A stretch of 64,000 nt of DNA, from assembly GCF_025822605.1 (NCBI RefSeq), contig NZ_JACKTY010000047.1, positions 181,649 to 245,648 on the forward strand, in the 5' to 3' direction. Origin of the DNA: Mycolicibacterium komossense (GTDB lineage Bacteria > Actinomycetota > Actinomycetes > Mycobacteriales > Mycobacteriaceae). The translations under genes and the position numbers were made by a program. Positions 26,099-34,498 of this stretch are shown here, piece after piece. The notes beneath the pieces are model-generated. The model was not told where the DNA came from and did no database searches. It was given only the letters and a program-made list of their open reading frames with translations. Each line of letters begins with the position of its first letter. Position 1 is the stretch's first letter.

Positions 26099-27727
26099 TC
26101 ATGCCTCCATATGAGGGTAGTTGTGGTCGGTGGGCGGCACGAAGGTCTCCTTGATGGAGCGGGCCGACGTCCATCTCAGCAGGTTCAGCGGCGATCCCGC
26201 CTTGTCGTTGGTGCCCGACGCCCGCGATCCGCCGAAGGGCTGCTGCCCTACCACCGCGCCGGTCGGCTTGTCGTTGACGTAGAAATTGCCTGCGGCGAAA
26301 CGTAATCGGTTCTCGGCAGCCTGTACCGCGGCGCGGTCGTCGGCGATGACGGCTCCGGTCAGCCCGTACTTGGCTCCGGCGTCGACCACGTCGAGAATGT
26401 CCTGGTATCGCTCATCGGGATACACGTGCACCGCGAGAATGGGCCCGAAGTACTCCTCTGAGAACGCCTCGTCGCTCGGGTCGTCGGACAACAGCACCGT
26501 GGGCCGGACGAAATACCCCTCGCTGTCGTCGTATTCGCCACCGGCGGCGACCGTCACACCCGCGGCGCTCTTGGCCCGCTCGATGGCCTGCACGTTCTTG
26601 GCGAACGCGCGCTCGTCGATGAGCGCACCCCCGTAGTTCGACAGGTCGGAGACGTCGCCGTAGGGCAGCGCATCGGTGGCGGCCAGGAAGTCGTCACCCA
26701 TTTGTTGCCAGACCGACCGGGCCACGAACGCCCGCGACGCCGCCGAGCATTTCTGGCCCTGGTAGTCGAAGGCACCACGAATCAGGGCGGTACGCAACAC
26801 ATCCGGGCGGGCGGAGCGGTGTGCCACCACGAAATCCTTCCCGCCGGTCTCGCCGACCAGCCGCGGATAGGTGTGGTAACGGTCGACGTTGACGCCAACC
26901 TCACGCCACAGATGCTGGAAGGTCGCGGTCGACCCGGTGAAATGGATCCCGGCCAACCGCGGATCGGCCAGCACCACGTCGGAGACCGCCAGGCCGTCCC
27001 CGTGCAGGAGGTTGATCACCCCGGGCGGCAGGCCCGCGGCCTCCAGCAACTGCATCGTCAGGTATGCCGAGAACGCCTGGGTGACAGATGGTTTCCAGAT
27101 GACGGTATTTCCCATCAACGCCGCGGCGGTGGGCAGATTGCCGGCGATGGCGGTGAAGTTGAACGGGGTGATGGCGTAGACGAAGCCCTCCAATGGGCGG
27201 TAGTCGGTGCGGTTCCAGACACCGCGGCCGCTGACCGGCTGTTGGGCCATGATCTGCCGCGCAAATGCGACGTTGAAGCGCCAGAAGTCGGCGAGTTCGC
27301 AGGCAGCGTCGATCTCCGCCTGATAAGCCGTTTTCGACTGTCCCAGCATGGTGGCGGCGACGAGCCTCTCCCGCCACGGTCCGGTCAGCAGGTCGGCGGC
27401 ACGCAGGAATACCGCGGCCCGCTCGTCGAACGGCGTGGCGGCCCAGGCTGTTTTTGCTCCGGCGGCGGCGTCGAGCGCGGCGGTGGCCTCGGCGGGTCCG
27501 GCGTTGGTGAGCGTGCCCAGAGTCGCGGCATGTTTATGCGGCTGGACGACGTTGACGCGGGTGCCACCGCCCATGGTGCGCCTGCCGCCGATGACGTGGG
27601 GAAGGTCGATCTGCTCACCCGCGAGCGCGGTCAGGGCGGCGGTGAGACGGGCGCGTTCGCAGGATTGCGGCGCGTATTCGTGTACGGGTTCGTTGGCGGG
27701 TAACGGCACATCGGTGATGGCATCCAT
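26099..27727 (-). CDS. pruA: delta-1-pyrroline-5-carboxylate dehydrogenase (PruA/RocA)
   Basis: The 542-aa aldehyde dehydrogenase converts glutamate semialdehyde to glutamate with NAD+. The catalytic Cys is in FDYQGQKCSAAS and the Glu region in LVGETGGKDF; the glycine-rich cofactor site is HFTGSTATF. Start ATG 27727 is chosen because GGAGGA lies upstream and the length matches the M. tuberculosis enzyme (543 aa); the frame extends 17 codons further. It is first in the operon with pruB and divergent from the PucR regulator. Confidence 0.94.
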   Translation of the reverse strand: MDAITDVPLPANEPVHEYAPQSCERARLTAALTALAGEQIDLPHVIGGRRTMGGGTRVNVVQPHKHAATLGTLTNAGPAEATAALDAAAGAKTAWAATPFDERAAVFLRAADLLTGPWRERLVAATMLGQSKTAYQAEIDAACELADFWRFNVAFARQIMAQQPVSGRGVWNRTDYRPLEGFVYAITPFNFTAIAGNLPTAAALMGNTVIWKPSVTQAFSAYLTMQLLEAAGLPPGVINLLHGDGLAVSDVVLADPRLAGIHFTGSTATFQHLWREVGVNVDRYHTYPRLVGETGGKDFVVAHRSARPDVLRTALIRGAFDYQGQKCSAASRAFVARSVWQQMGDDFLAATDALPYGDVSDLSNYGGALIDERAFAKNVQAIERAKSAAGVTVAAGGEYDDSEGYFVRPTVLLSDDPSDEAFSEEYFGPILAVHVYPDERYQDILDVVDAGAKYGLTGAVIADDRAAVQAAENRLRFAAGNFYVNDKPTGAVVGQQPFGGSRASGTNDKAGSPLNLLRWTSARSIKETFVPPTDHNYPHMEA

Positions 27728-27811
27728 GCGGTTCAGGATCCTCCGGCCCACCTCGGGATCTCTTGGCCGAACCGACAAACCCGTGGAGATGAGCTAGTAG
27801 CATCGGCCAAT
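27728..27811. promoter_or_regulatory. divergent pruA / pucR regulatory region with 8-bp inverted repeat
   Basis: TTGGCCGA (27763-27770) and TCGGCCAA (27803-27810) are perfect inverted copies exactly 40 bp apart, about four helical turns. The right copy abuts the pucR start codon and overlaps its candidate -10 TAGCAT (27798-27803). This fits a pair of regulator sites controlling both directions, most simply by the PucR protein itself. Confidence 0.5.
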
Positions 27812-29404
27812 ATGGACGCGACCGGGGTGGGACTGGGTCAGCTGCTGCTCGCCCTGGACGCGACGCTGGTGACGCTGGTGCAGGCGCCGCGCGGCCTCGA
27901 CCTGACGGTGGCATCGGCCGCGCTCATCGATTCCGATGACGTCCGCCTCGGCCTGGCGCACGGCGCCGGCGCCGCCGATGTGTTCTTCCTGCTCGGAATC
28001 GGTGAGGACGAGGCACTTCGCTGGCTGGATCGCCAACTGGCTCTGACCGGTCGTGCACCCACCGCCCTTTTCCTCAAGGAGCCCGCCCCTGCGGTGATCG
28101 CACGCGCCGTCGCCGCTGGAAGCGCTGTCGTCGCGGTCGATCCTCGCGCGCGCTGGGAGCGGCTGTACCGGTTGGTCAATCACGTCTTCGACCATCATGG
28201 CGACCGGGCCGACCCGCTACATTCTTCCGGTACGGATCTGTTCGCCTTGGCCCAGTCGATCGCCGATCGCACCCACGGCATGGTCAGCATCGAGGACGCC
28301 CAGTCACATGTGCTGGCCTACTCTGCCTCCAACGACGAGGCCGACGATCTTCGCCGGCTGTCGATCTTGGGCCGGGCAGGGCCGCCCGAGCATCTGCAGT
28401 GGATCGCCCAGTGGGGCATCTTCGACGCACTGCGCGCGCGCCGCGAGGTGGTCCGGGTGGACGCGCGCCCGGAACTGGGGCTGCAGCCACGGGCGGCCAT
28501 CGGCATTTTCGCACCGGCCGCCGACGAGCGCCGGGCCCCCGTTTGCGCCGGCACCATCTGGCTGCAACAGGGTTCCCGACCACTGGCCGATGACACCGAC
28601 AGCGTCCTACGCGGCGCCGCGGTACTGGCTGCCCGCGTCATGGCCAGACTGGCCGCGACCCCCTCCACCCATGCCAAGCAGGTGCAGGAACTTCTCGGCC
28701 TGCGCGATACCGAGAACTCCGATATCGCGGCGACCGCGCGCGAGTTGAATATCGTCGCGGACGGGCGCGCCGCGGTGATCGCCTTCGAGACGGCCTCCGT
28801 CGGGGCGCGGGTAGCTGACGTTCTGTCCTTGAGTGCCAGCGCTTTTCGCGGGGACGCCCAGGTGACGGCGAACGGTTCCCGGGTGTACGTGCTGTTCCCC
28901 GACACCGGCAAGTCGGCGGCGCTGACCTCCTGGATCCGCGGCACGATAGCCAGCTTGCGTTCGGAGCTCGGGCTGGGGCTGCGCGCAGTGATCGCCAGCC
29001 CTGTTGCCGGGCTGGCCAACGCCGCTACCGCACGAGCGGAGGTGGACCGGGTACTCGACAGCGCCGAACGCCACCCAGGGGCGATCGGTGACGTGACATC
29101 GCTGGCGGAGGCGCGCACCACGGTATTGCTCGACGAAATCGTGACCATGATCGCTGCCAACGACCGACTGACCGACCCGAGGGTGCGTGCGCTGAGGGAC
29201 CAGGATCCGATGCTGGCCGAGACGTTGCGGGCCTATCTGGACAGTTTCGGCGATATCGCGACGGCTGCACAGCGGTTACACGTGCATCCGAATACGGTGC
29301 GCTACCGGGTGCGTCGTATCGAGCAGGTGTTGGCCACGTCATTGACAGATCCCGATGTGCGGCTTCTGCTTTCGCTGAGCCTGCGGGCGATCGCAACCGT
29401 TTGA
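27812..29404 (+). CDS. PucR-family regulator of proline catabolism
   Basis: The 530-aa protein has an N-terminal ligand-binding PucR domain, a GGDEF-like central region of CdaR type, and a C-terminal PucR helix-turn-helix (GDIATAAQRLHVHPNTVRYR, about residues 483-502). It is divergent from pruAB, which in mycobacteria is induced by proline through such an activator (Rv1186c counterpart, recalled). ATG 27812 may be a leaderless start. The central GGDEF-like region lacks a GGDEF motif and is not a cyclase. Confidence 0.88.
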   Translation: MDATGVGLGQLLLALDATLVTLVQAPRGLDLTVASAALIDSDDVRLGLAHGAGAADVFFLLGIGEDEALRWLDRQLALTGRAPTALFLKEPAPAVIARAVAAGSAVVAVDPRARWERLYRLVNHVFDHHGDRADPLHSSGTDLFALAQSIADRTHGMVSIEDAQSHVLAYSASNDEADDLRRLSILGRAGPPEHLQWIAQWGIFDALRARREVVRVDARPELGLQPRAAIGIFAPAADERRAPVCAGTIWLQQGSRPLADDTDSVLRGAAVLAARVMARLAATPSTHAKQVQELLGLRDTENSDIAATARELNIVADGRAAVIAFETASVGARVADVLSLSASAFRGDAQVTANGSRVYVLFPDTGKSAALTSWIRGTIASLRSELGLGLRAVIASPVAGLANAATARAEVDRVLDSAERHPGAIGDVTSLAEARTTVLLDEIVTMIAANDRLTDPRVRALRDQDPMLAETLRAYLDSFGDIATAAQRLHVHPNTVRYRVRRIEQVLATSLTDPDVRLLLSLSLRAIATV

Positions 29405-29496
29405 CGGCGTGCAGGGTGTAGCTCAGCGGCAGCTGCGCAGGATGGTCGACGAGCCGTCGTACGTCGAACCGGACCTTAGGTTGTGCCGCGGGTCCA
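29405..29496. other. 92-bp spacer between convergent pucR and dapC
   Basis: No gene is seen. It contains a tRNA D-arm-like string near 29414 that does not fold into a tRNA. Confidence 0.4.
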
Positions 29497-30600
29497 CTAC
29501 GACGCCAGTCGGTCCACCGCCGCGGCGATCCGCTCATCGGTGGCCGTCAATGCGATCCGGACATGCTGAGCACCCCGGGCGCCGTAGAACTCCCCCGGCG
29601 CCACCAGGATTCCGCGATCGGCGAGCCACGCCACGGTGTCACGGCAGGGTTCACCGCGCGTCGCCCAGAGATACAGACCCGCCTCGGAATGATCGACGGT
29701 GAAACCCGCCGCCCGGACCGCGGGCAGCAGCAGGTCGCGGCGGCGAGCGTACCGGTCGCGTTGTTCCTTCTCGTGGGCGTCGTCGTCGAGGGCGGCGGTC
29801 ATCGCCGACTGCACCGGCGTCGGCACCATCATCCCGGCATGCTTGCGCACCGCGAGCAACTCGGCCACCAGCGCTGGATCGCCAGCGACGAATCCCGCGC
29901 GGTACCCGGCCAACGACGAGGTCTTCGACAGCGAATGCACCGCGAGCAAGCCGGTATGGTCGCCTCCGCTGACCGAGGGGTGCAGCACCGACAGCGGGGA
30001 GGCGTCCCAGCTCAGCCCGAGGTAGCACTCGTCGGAGGCGACGATCGCACCCCGTTCGCGAGCCCAGCCAACCACTTTGCGCAGATGGTCGGCGCCCAGC
30101 ACCCTGCCGGTGGGGTTGCTCGGGGAGTTGATGAAGACCAGCGCAGGCGACTGCGGGCCGACCTGGGTCAGCGAATCGGCGACCAGCACCTGCGCTCCGG
30201 CCAGGCGCGCACCCACGTCGTAAGTGGGGTAGGCGAGTTCGGGCACGACGACCAGATCGTCACCGCCCAACCCCAGCAGCGTCGGCAGCCAGGCGATCAG
30301 TTCTTTGGTACCGATCACCGGCAGCACGGCCTGCTCACCGACACCGGTGACGCCGTACCGGCGTTCCAGCGCGGCGATCGCCGACTGGCGCAGTGCGGCC
30401 GTCCCGGCGGTGGTGGGATATCCCGGCGAGGCACTGGCAGCGGCCAGGGCCTCGCGGATCAGCGGGGCAACCGGATCAACGGGAGTGCCGACCGATAGAT
30501 CGACTATGCCGCCGGCGTGCGCGCGGGCTTTCGCGGTGACATCCGAGAGGGTGTCCCACGGAAAGACCGGCAGCTTCGCCGACACGGGCCGGCGCAACAT
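29497..30600 (-). CDS. dapC: N-succinyldiaminopimelate aminotransferase
   Basis: The 367-aa class I/II PLP aminotransferase transfers an amino group from glutamate in the succinylase branch of lysine synthesis, linking dapD and dapE elsewhere in the window. The PLP lysine is in HSLSKTSSLAGYRAG; NSPSNPTGRVLG and SDECYLGL are also typical. ATG 30600 has a GAGGA 11 bases upstream; an internal GTG at 30585 would give exactly the 362-aa M. tuberculosis length. It follows fdxC by 8 bp on the same strand, matching Rv1177-Rv1178. Confidence 0.93.
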   Translation of the reverse strand: MLRRPVSAKLPVFPWDTLSDVTAKARAHAGGIVDLSVGTPVDPVAPLIREALAAASASPGYPTTAGTAALRQSAIAALERRYGVTGVGEQAVLPVIGTKELIAWLPTLLGLGGDDLVVVPELAYPTYDVGARLAGAQVLVADSLTQVGPQSPALVFINSPSNPTGRVLGADHLRKVVGWARERGAIVASDECYLGLSWDASPLSVLHPSVSGGDHTGLLAVHSLSKTSSLAGYRAGFVAGDPALVAELLAVRKHAGMMVPTPVQSAMTAALDDDAHEKEQRDRYARRRDLLLPAVRAAGFTVDHSEAGLYLWATRGEPCRDTVAWLADRGILVAPGEFYGARGAQHVRIALTATDERIAAAVDRLAS

Positions 30601-30608
30601 CGGTTCGC

Positions 30609-30932
30609 TCAGTCCTCGCCCTGGGGCGGCAGGTCCTTGATCGCCTTCGGATCGTTATCGGTCTGCCCCACCTTCGAAGCGCCACCCGGGGAGCCGAGCT
30701 CCTCGAAGAAGTCGGCGTTCGACTGGGTGTAGCTGCTCCACTGATCGGGCACGTCGTCTTCGTAGAAGATGGCCTCGACGGGGCATACCGGCTCACACGC
30801 ACCGCAGTCCACACATTCGTCCGGGTGGATGTAGAGCATCCGCGCACCCTCGTAGATGCAGTCGACCGGGCATTCTTCGATACATGCCTTGTCTTTGACG
30901 TCGACGCATGGCTGGGCGATCGTGTACGTCAC
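30609..30932 (-). CDS. fdxC: ferredoxin FdxC (7Fe-8S type)
   Basis: The 107-aa ferredoxin starts at GTG 30932 with GAGGAG upstream. Cysteines occur as C-x7-C-x3-C near the N-terminus (CVDVKDKACIEECPVDC), typical of a cluster site with a 3Fe-4S, and as CVDCGACEPVCP for a 4Fe-4S. The C-terminal acidic tail is that of the mycobacterial FdxC. It acts as an electron carrier in the cytosol. The ORF extension to 31007 is leader sequence. Operon with dapC; divergent from padR. Confidence 0.95.
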   Translation of the reverse strand: MTYTIAQPCVDVKDKACIEECPVDCIYEGARMLYIHPDECVDCGACEPVCPVEAIFYEDDVPDQWSSYTQSNADFFEELGSPGGASKVGQTDNDPKAIKDLPPQGED

Positions 30933-31098
30933 AGAACTCTCCTCAAGGTTCTCTGCGCTCTTCCTGTGGGGGCTGCTGTTTGCCGTTTCTGGTGAGCTGC
31001 TGACCAAGTATCCGGTGGCTGGAACCGGACGGCTGTGTCAGTGTGCCCTAACTTTGCATCCCTGACCCGCTAGGGCTAGCAGTTACTGATACTAGACG

Positions 31099-31186
31099 TT
31101 GCATATACAAGTTGCGCACGCTGACACCAACGCTCGTTGCGGCCTAGTGCAACTAGTTGCATAGGACTCCCGGTACCACCTAGGCT
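31099..31186 (+). promoter_or_regulatory. padR-fadH promoter with a 14-bp perfect palindrome over the -35
   Basis: TTGCAT (31157-31162), 18 bp, TAGGCT (31181-31186) lies 6 bases before GTG 31193, so the message may be leaderless. The palindrome TGCAACTAGTTGCA (31148-31161) covers the -35 box. A second imperfect palindrome TTGCATATACAA is at 31099-31110. The perfect site is a good candidate for autorepression by the PadR protein. Confidence 0.55.
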
Positions 31187-31192
31187 CCGCGC

Positions 31193-31750
31193 GTGGCACT
31201 CCCCCACGCGATCCTGGTCTCACTGTCCGAACAGTCCGGCTCCGGCTATGAGCTGGCCAGCCGGTTCGACCGATCCATCGGCCACTTCTGGTCCGCCACC
31301 CACCAGCAGATCTACCGCACGTTGCGGACCATGGAAGACGACGGATGGGTGCACGTGACACCGGTGACTCAGCAGGGCAGACCCGACAAAAAGGTGTACA
31401 CCGTCGCCGAGTCGGGCCGCGCCGAGCTGGCCCGCTGGATCGCCGAGCCGCTAACCGGGGACGGCAGTGCGGCGACCGACAGTCGCACCCGCGACCTGGC
31501 GGTCAAACTGCGCGGCGCCGTCTACGGCGATGTCAGCGCATTGCACCAACAGATCGTCGCACTGCGCGCCGAGCGGGCCGCCCTACTCGATGTGTACCGC
31601 GGCTACGAGAAACGCCAGTTCCCCGAGCCGGGCGCACTACGCGGCGCCGCCCTGCACCAGCATCTGGTGCTACGCGGCGGGATCCGCGCCGAGGAAAGCT
31701 CCCTCGACTGGCTCGACGAAGTACTGGCCGCACTGGAAGGTGACCAATGA
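31193..31750 (+). CDS. PadR-family transcriptional regulator
   Basis: The 185-aa protein has an N-terminal PadR winged helix (residues about 1-75: SGYELASRFDRSIGHFW, YRTLRTMEDDGWV, GRPDKKVYTVAESGR) and a C-terminal helical dimerisation domain of the Vir_act_alpha_C type. GTG 31193 is the only suitable start. Its stop overlaps the ATG of fadH, as for Rv1176c-Rv1175c, so it probably controls fadH and itself in response to an unknown lipid or aromatic ligand. Confidence 0.9.
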   Translation: MALPHAILVSLSEQSGSGYELASRFDRSIGHFWSATHQQIYRTLRTMEDDGWVHVTPVTQQGRPDKKVYTVAESGRAELARWIAEPLTGDGSAATDSRTRDLAVKLRGAVYGDVSALHQQIVALRAERAALLDVYRGYEKRQFPEPGALRGAALHQHLVLRGGIRAEESSLDWLDEVLAALEGDQ

Positions 31751-33774
31751 ACTACCCGAACCTACTGTCCCCCTTAGACCTTGGCTTCACCACTCTGCGT
31801 AACCGGGTGATCATGGGCTCGATGCACACCGGCATGGAAGACCGCGCCAAGGACACCGACCGGCTCGCCGAATACTTCGCCGAGCGCGCCCGCGGCGGCG
31901 TCGGGCTCATCATCACCGGCGGCTATGCCCCCAACCGAACCGGCTGGCTACTCCCCTTCGCCGCCCAGTTACTGAGTTCGACAGAGGCTCGCAGACACCG
32001 CCGGATCACCGGCGCGGTGCACGACGGCGGGGCGAAGATCCTGCTGCAGATCCTGCATGCCGGCCGCTACGCCTACCACCCGTTCTCGGCCAGCGCATCC
32101 TCGATCAAGGCCCCCATCAACCCCTTTCGGCCACGCAAGCTGTCATCGAAGGGCGTGCAGGACACCATCGACGATTTCGTGCGGTGCGCGCTGCTGGCCC
32201 GCGAGGCGGGTTACGACGGTGTCGAGATCATGGGCAGCGAGGGATACCTGCTGAACCAGTTCCTGGCGCCGCGCACCAACAAGCGGACCGACTCCTGGGG
32301 TGGGACACCGGTGAAACGCCGGCGCTTCCCGGTGGAGATCGTCCGGCGGACCCGCGCGGCGGTGGGCTCCGATTTCGTCATCTGCTACCGGATGTCGCTG
32401 GCCGACTACGTCGAGGACGGCCAGACCTGGGACGAAATCCTCGCCCTGGCAGCCGAAATCGAAGCGGCGGGGGCGACGATCATCAACACCGGCATCGGCT
32501 GGCACGAGGCCCGGGTACCGACGATCGTCACCTCGGTGCCGGCCAATGCGTTCGTCGATATCAGCAGCGCGCTCGCCGAGCACGTGGGCATTCCCGTCGT
32601 GGCGTCCAACCGGATCAACATGCCGGCCGCCGCCGAGCAGATCCTGGCCGAGACGCACGTCAAGCTGATCTCGATGGCGCGCCCCCTGTTGAGCGACCCG
32701 GACTGGGTACAGAAAGCCCAAGCCGATCACGCCGATGAGATCAACACCTGCATCGCCTGCAATCAGGCCTGCCTGGACCACGTCTTCGTCCACAAAACCG
32801 TGTCGTGCCTGCTCAATCCACGCGCCGGCCGGGAGACGACGCTGGTCCTCGGGCCAACCCGCGCGGCCCGGTCGGTGGCCGTCGTCGGTGCCGGACCGGC
32901 CGGATTGGCGGCCGCCGTGAACGCCGGGGCCCGCGGCCACCGGGTCACGTTGTTCGACGCCAACACGTTCATCGGTGGGCAGTTCGACATGGCGCGCCGC
33001 ATCCCCGGTAAAGAAGAGTTCACCGAGACCATCCGCTACTACGCCGCCATGCTCGACAAATACGGCGTCACACAGCGATTGGGCGTTCGGGTGGCCGCAG
33101 AGCAGTTGGGTGAATTTGACGACGTGGTACTGGCCACCGGCGTGACGCCGCGGATGCCGTCGATCCCCGGGATCGATCACCCGAAGGTACTGAGCTACCC
33201 GGAGGCGATCTACGGCACCAGGCCGATCGGCCGCAGAGTCGCGGTAATCGGCGCCGGTGGAATCGGATTCGATGTCAGCGAGTTGCTGGTGACCGATCAG
33301 TCTCCGACTCTGAACCTCAAGGAGTGGAAGGCCGAATGGGGCGCGTTGGATTCCCACGAAGCGCCCCAGGCGCGCGGTGCGCTGGCCACCCCCATCCCGG
33401 CGCCGCCCGTCCGTGAGGTCTACCTGCTGCAGCGCAGCAAGGGCGCCCAGGGCAAGGGACTGGGCAAGACCACCGGCTGGGTACATCGGGCATCACTGAA
33501 AGCCAAAGGTGTGCAACAGCTTTCCGGAGTGAACTACGAACGCATCGACGACGCCGGCCTGCACATCAGCTTTGGCTCCGACCACACCCGCCCGCAGATA
33601 CTCGACGTCGACAACGTCATCGTCTGCGCCGGCCAGGAACCGGTGCGTGACCTCGAAGACGCCCTGCGCCGTGCCGCGATCGACCCGCACATCATCGGCG
33701 GCGCCGCGCTGGCCGCCGAGCTCGATGCGAAACGTGCCATCCGCCAAGGCACCGAACTCGCCGCCCGACTGTGA
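31747..33774 (+). CDS. fadH: NADPH-dependent 2,4-dienoyl-CoA reductase
   Basis: The 675-aa protein has an N-terminal FMN-binding old-yellow-enzyme barrel (about 1-335), a 4Fe-4S cysteine cluster (CIACNQACLD plus SCLLNP, about 335-360) and a C-terminal FAD/NADPH Rossmann part (VAVVGAGPAGLAAA and VAVIGAGGIGFDVSE). This is the standard DadH/FadH arrangement used to remove double bonds during beta-oxidation of unsaturated fatty acids. ATG overlaps the padR stop (ATGA). A terminator follows the stop. Confidence 0.93.
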   Translation: MNYPNLLSPLDLGFTTLRNRVIMGSMHTGMEDRAKDTDRLAEYFAERARGGVGLIITGGYAPNRTGWLLPFAAQLLSSTEARRHRRITGAVHDGGAKILLQILHAGRYAYHPFSASASSIKAPINPFRPRKLSSKGVQDTIDDFVRCALLAREAGYDGVEIMGSEGYLLNQFLAPRTNKRTDSWGGTPVKRRRFPVEIVRRTRAAVGSDFVICYRMSLADYVEDGQTWDEILALAAEIEAAGATIINTGIGWHEARVPTIVTSVPANAFVDISSALAEHVGIPVVASNRINMPAAAEQILAETHVKLISMARPLLSDPDWVQKAQADHADEINTCIACNQACLDHVFVHKTVSCLLNPRAGRETTLVLGPTRAARSVAVVGAGPAGLAAAVNAGARGHRVTLFDANTFIGGQFDMARRIPGKEEFTETIRYYAAMLDKYGVTQRLGVRVAAEQLGEFDDVVLATGVTPRMPSIPGIDHPKVLSYPEAIYGTRPIGRRVAVIGAGGIGFDVSELLVTDQSPTLNLKEWKAEWGALDSHEAPQARGALATPIPAPPVREVYLLQRSKGAQGKGLGKTTGWVHRASLKAKGVQQLSGVNYERIDDAGLHISFGSDHTRPQILDVDNVIVCAGQEPVRDLEDALRRAAIDPHIIGGAALAAELDAKRAIRQGTELAARL

Positions 33775-33821
33775 TTTCGGCGTGCTCCGGACCGCTGAGG
33801 GCGACGGAACACGCCGAAATC
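33773..33821. terminator. hairpin between convergent fadH and yceI-like gene
   Basis: GATTTCGGCGTG (33773-33784) pairs with 33810-33821; the stem extends 4 more bp with one mismatch. Loop of about 17 bases. Serves both genes. Confidence 0.7.
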
Positions 33822-33823
33822 GC

Positions 33824-34369
33824 TCAAGACCTGAGGGCTTCAATCTCCAGAGTGATGGTGACCTTGTCGCCGACGACGGCGCCACCGGTCTCCAGTGGCA
33901 TGTCGATATCGATGCCGAAATCCTTGCGATTGAGCACAACCGAGGCCTCGAAGCCCGCGACCTCGCCATGGCCCATGCCCGGGTTGACGCCGTTGAACGC
34001 CAGCGACAGGGTGATCGGCTTGGTGACACCCTTGAGGGTGAAATCACCGTTGAGCACGTAGTGGTCGCCGGAGGCTGCCACCCCGGTGGCGGTGAACTGC
34101 GCGGTCGGATACTTCTCGGCGTCGAAGAAATCGCCGGCCTTGAGGTGGGCGTCGCGCTGCTCGTTGCCGGAGTTGATCGAGGTGACGTCGATCTCGGCGG
34201 TCACCGACGGGGTGCCGTCCTCGGCGACGGTGATGGTGCCGGTAAAGCGGTCGAAGCTACCGCGCACCTTGCTCACCACCAGGTGGCGGACCGAGAAGTG
34301 GATCGACGAGTGGGCCGAGTCGATCGCCCAGGTGCCGGTGCCGAGCTGGCTGGTTACTGCAGCAGTCAT
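33824..34369 (-). CDS. YceI-family lipid-binding protein
   Basis: A 181-aa lipocalin-like YceI domain (GTWAIDSAHSSIHFSVRHL, VRGSFDRFTGTI, DFFDAEKYPTAQFT, GDFTLKGVTKPITL). No signal peptide is present, so it is cytosolic, unlike E. coli YceI. Such proteins bind isoprenoids or amphiphiles. AAGGAG precedes ATG 34369; a far longer frame to 35173 is antisense to the exporter and is rejected. Confidence 0.92.
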   Translation of the reverse strand: MTAAVTSQLGTGTWAIDSAHSSIHFSVRHLVVSKVRGSFDRFTGTITVAEDGTPSVTAEIDVTSINSGNEQRDAHLKAGDFFDAEKYPTAQFTATGVAASGDHYVLNGDFTLKGVTKPITLSLAFNGVNPGMGHGEVAGFEASVVLNRKDFGIDIDMPLETGGAVVGDKVTITLEIEALRS

Positions 34370-34391
34370 GGTGAATGTCTCCTTGGCGGAT

Positions 34392-34440
34392 GGCGCCGGA
34401 CCTCCCGGCGCCCTCCCCACCATAACCGGACCATGGTCCG
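34392..34440. promoter_or_regulatory. hairpin and perfect palindrome in divergent yceI / exporter region
   Basis: GGCGCCGG (34392-34399) and CCGGCGCC (34405-34412) form an 8-bp hairpin in the yceI leader. CGGACCATGGTCCG (34427-34440) is a perfect 14-bp palindrome in the shared promoter region and may be an operator. The ATG in its middle is not taken as a start. Confidence 0.45.
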
Positions 34441-34498
34441 AATATATTCCTCGGGCGCGTTCCGAAGGATCGTCGCGCAGTGGCGTTACATTCGCGGG

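Noticed and set aside
29410..29475. tRNA-like sequence (TAGCTCAGCGGCAG and a GTCGAACC block)
   Set aside because: No acceptor stem or anticodon arm can be formed around it, and the T-arm-like block is in the wrong orientation.
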